Of a stretch of DNA of 14,735 bases, positions 14,728 to 14,735 are shown piece by piece. The DNA is from a bacterium (lineage in GTDB: Bacteria; Patescibacteriota; Microgenomatia; Levybacterales; UBA12049). The translations under genes were made by a program, and so were the position numbers. The DNA lies in assembly GCA_021852095.1 (NCBI GenBank), contig JAJZOC010000047.1, positions 1 through 14,735 of the forward strand, written 5' to 3'. The notes beneath the pieces were generated by a model that was not told the origin of the DNA, ran no database searches, and worked only from the letters and a program-made list of their open reading frames with translations. Every line of letters starts with the position of its first letter. Within the stretch, counting starts at the first letter, position 1.

Positions 14728-14735
14728 ATAGAAAT

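Noticed and set aside
1..14735. Alternative genetic code (TGA as glycine, as in some CPR lineages)
   Set aside because: The GIY-YIG and fusion genes end naturally at TGA, and the known proteins are intact under the standard code.

Overview
This is an AT-rich, almost fully coding window in which all eleven supported genes lie on the minus strand. It reads from right to left as one long envelope-glycosylation locus. Spacers are short (1 to about 93 bases), the standard code fits (TGA is used as a stop), and none of the start codons has a well-placed Shine-Dalgarno. Multispan glycosyltransferases (GT-C fold) of the WDE type, with the 'KDEFGRFLP' and 'AISPWHI..SRAAFEAN' signatures, are numerous. 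Together this suggests a Candidate Phyla Radiation (Patescibacteria) genome, most like Microgenomates. That placement is inference from gene style, not from a marker gene.

Layout in transcription order: a large GT-C-like membrane protein (12757-14727); a soluble polyprenyl-phosphate GT2 (12024-12746); a GT-C protein with a DD..E loop (10433-12010); two tandem paralogous WDE-type GT-C proteins (8777-10420 and 7019-8683); a GT-C protein with a YD.GRD loop (5521-7017); a PTPS-related/YfhO-like membrane protein (3868-5487); a fusion of a WaaE-like GT2 to a GT-C domain (1571-3856); a small GIY-YIG nuclease (1251-1508); galE (283-1254); and the start of a GT4 glycosyltransferase cut by the left edge (1-214). 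No gap exceeds 300 bases, and no tRNA, rRNA or CRISPR was seen.

A plausible joint role: GalE supplies UDP-galactose-type sugars. The GT2 enzymes load sugars onto polyprenyl phosphate or a lipid-linked acceptor. The GT-C proteins then transfer lipid-linked sugars on the outer face of the membrane to a surface glycan or protein. GT4 acts on the cytosolic side. The acceptor is unknown.

The least ordinary content is small-scale DNA structure. Three unrelated 7-bp tandem repeats of about 4 to 4.7 copies lie inside three membrane glycosyltransferase-type genes, each in the one orientation that has no stop codon. A GC-rich 16-bp perfect palindrome is embedded in the GT2 gene. A family of 8-9 bp AT-rich direct and inverted repeats fills the two largest spacers. 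A 17-bp perfect inverted repeat brackets the GIY-YIG gene, and one arm covers the galE start codon.
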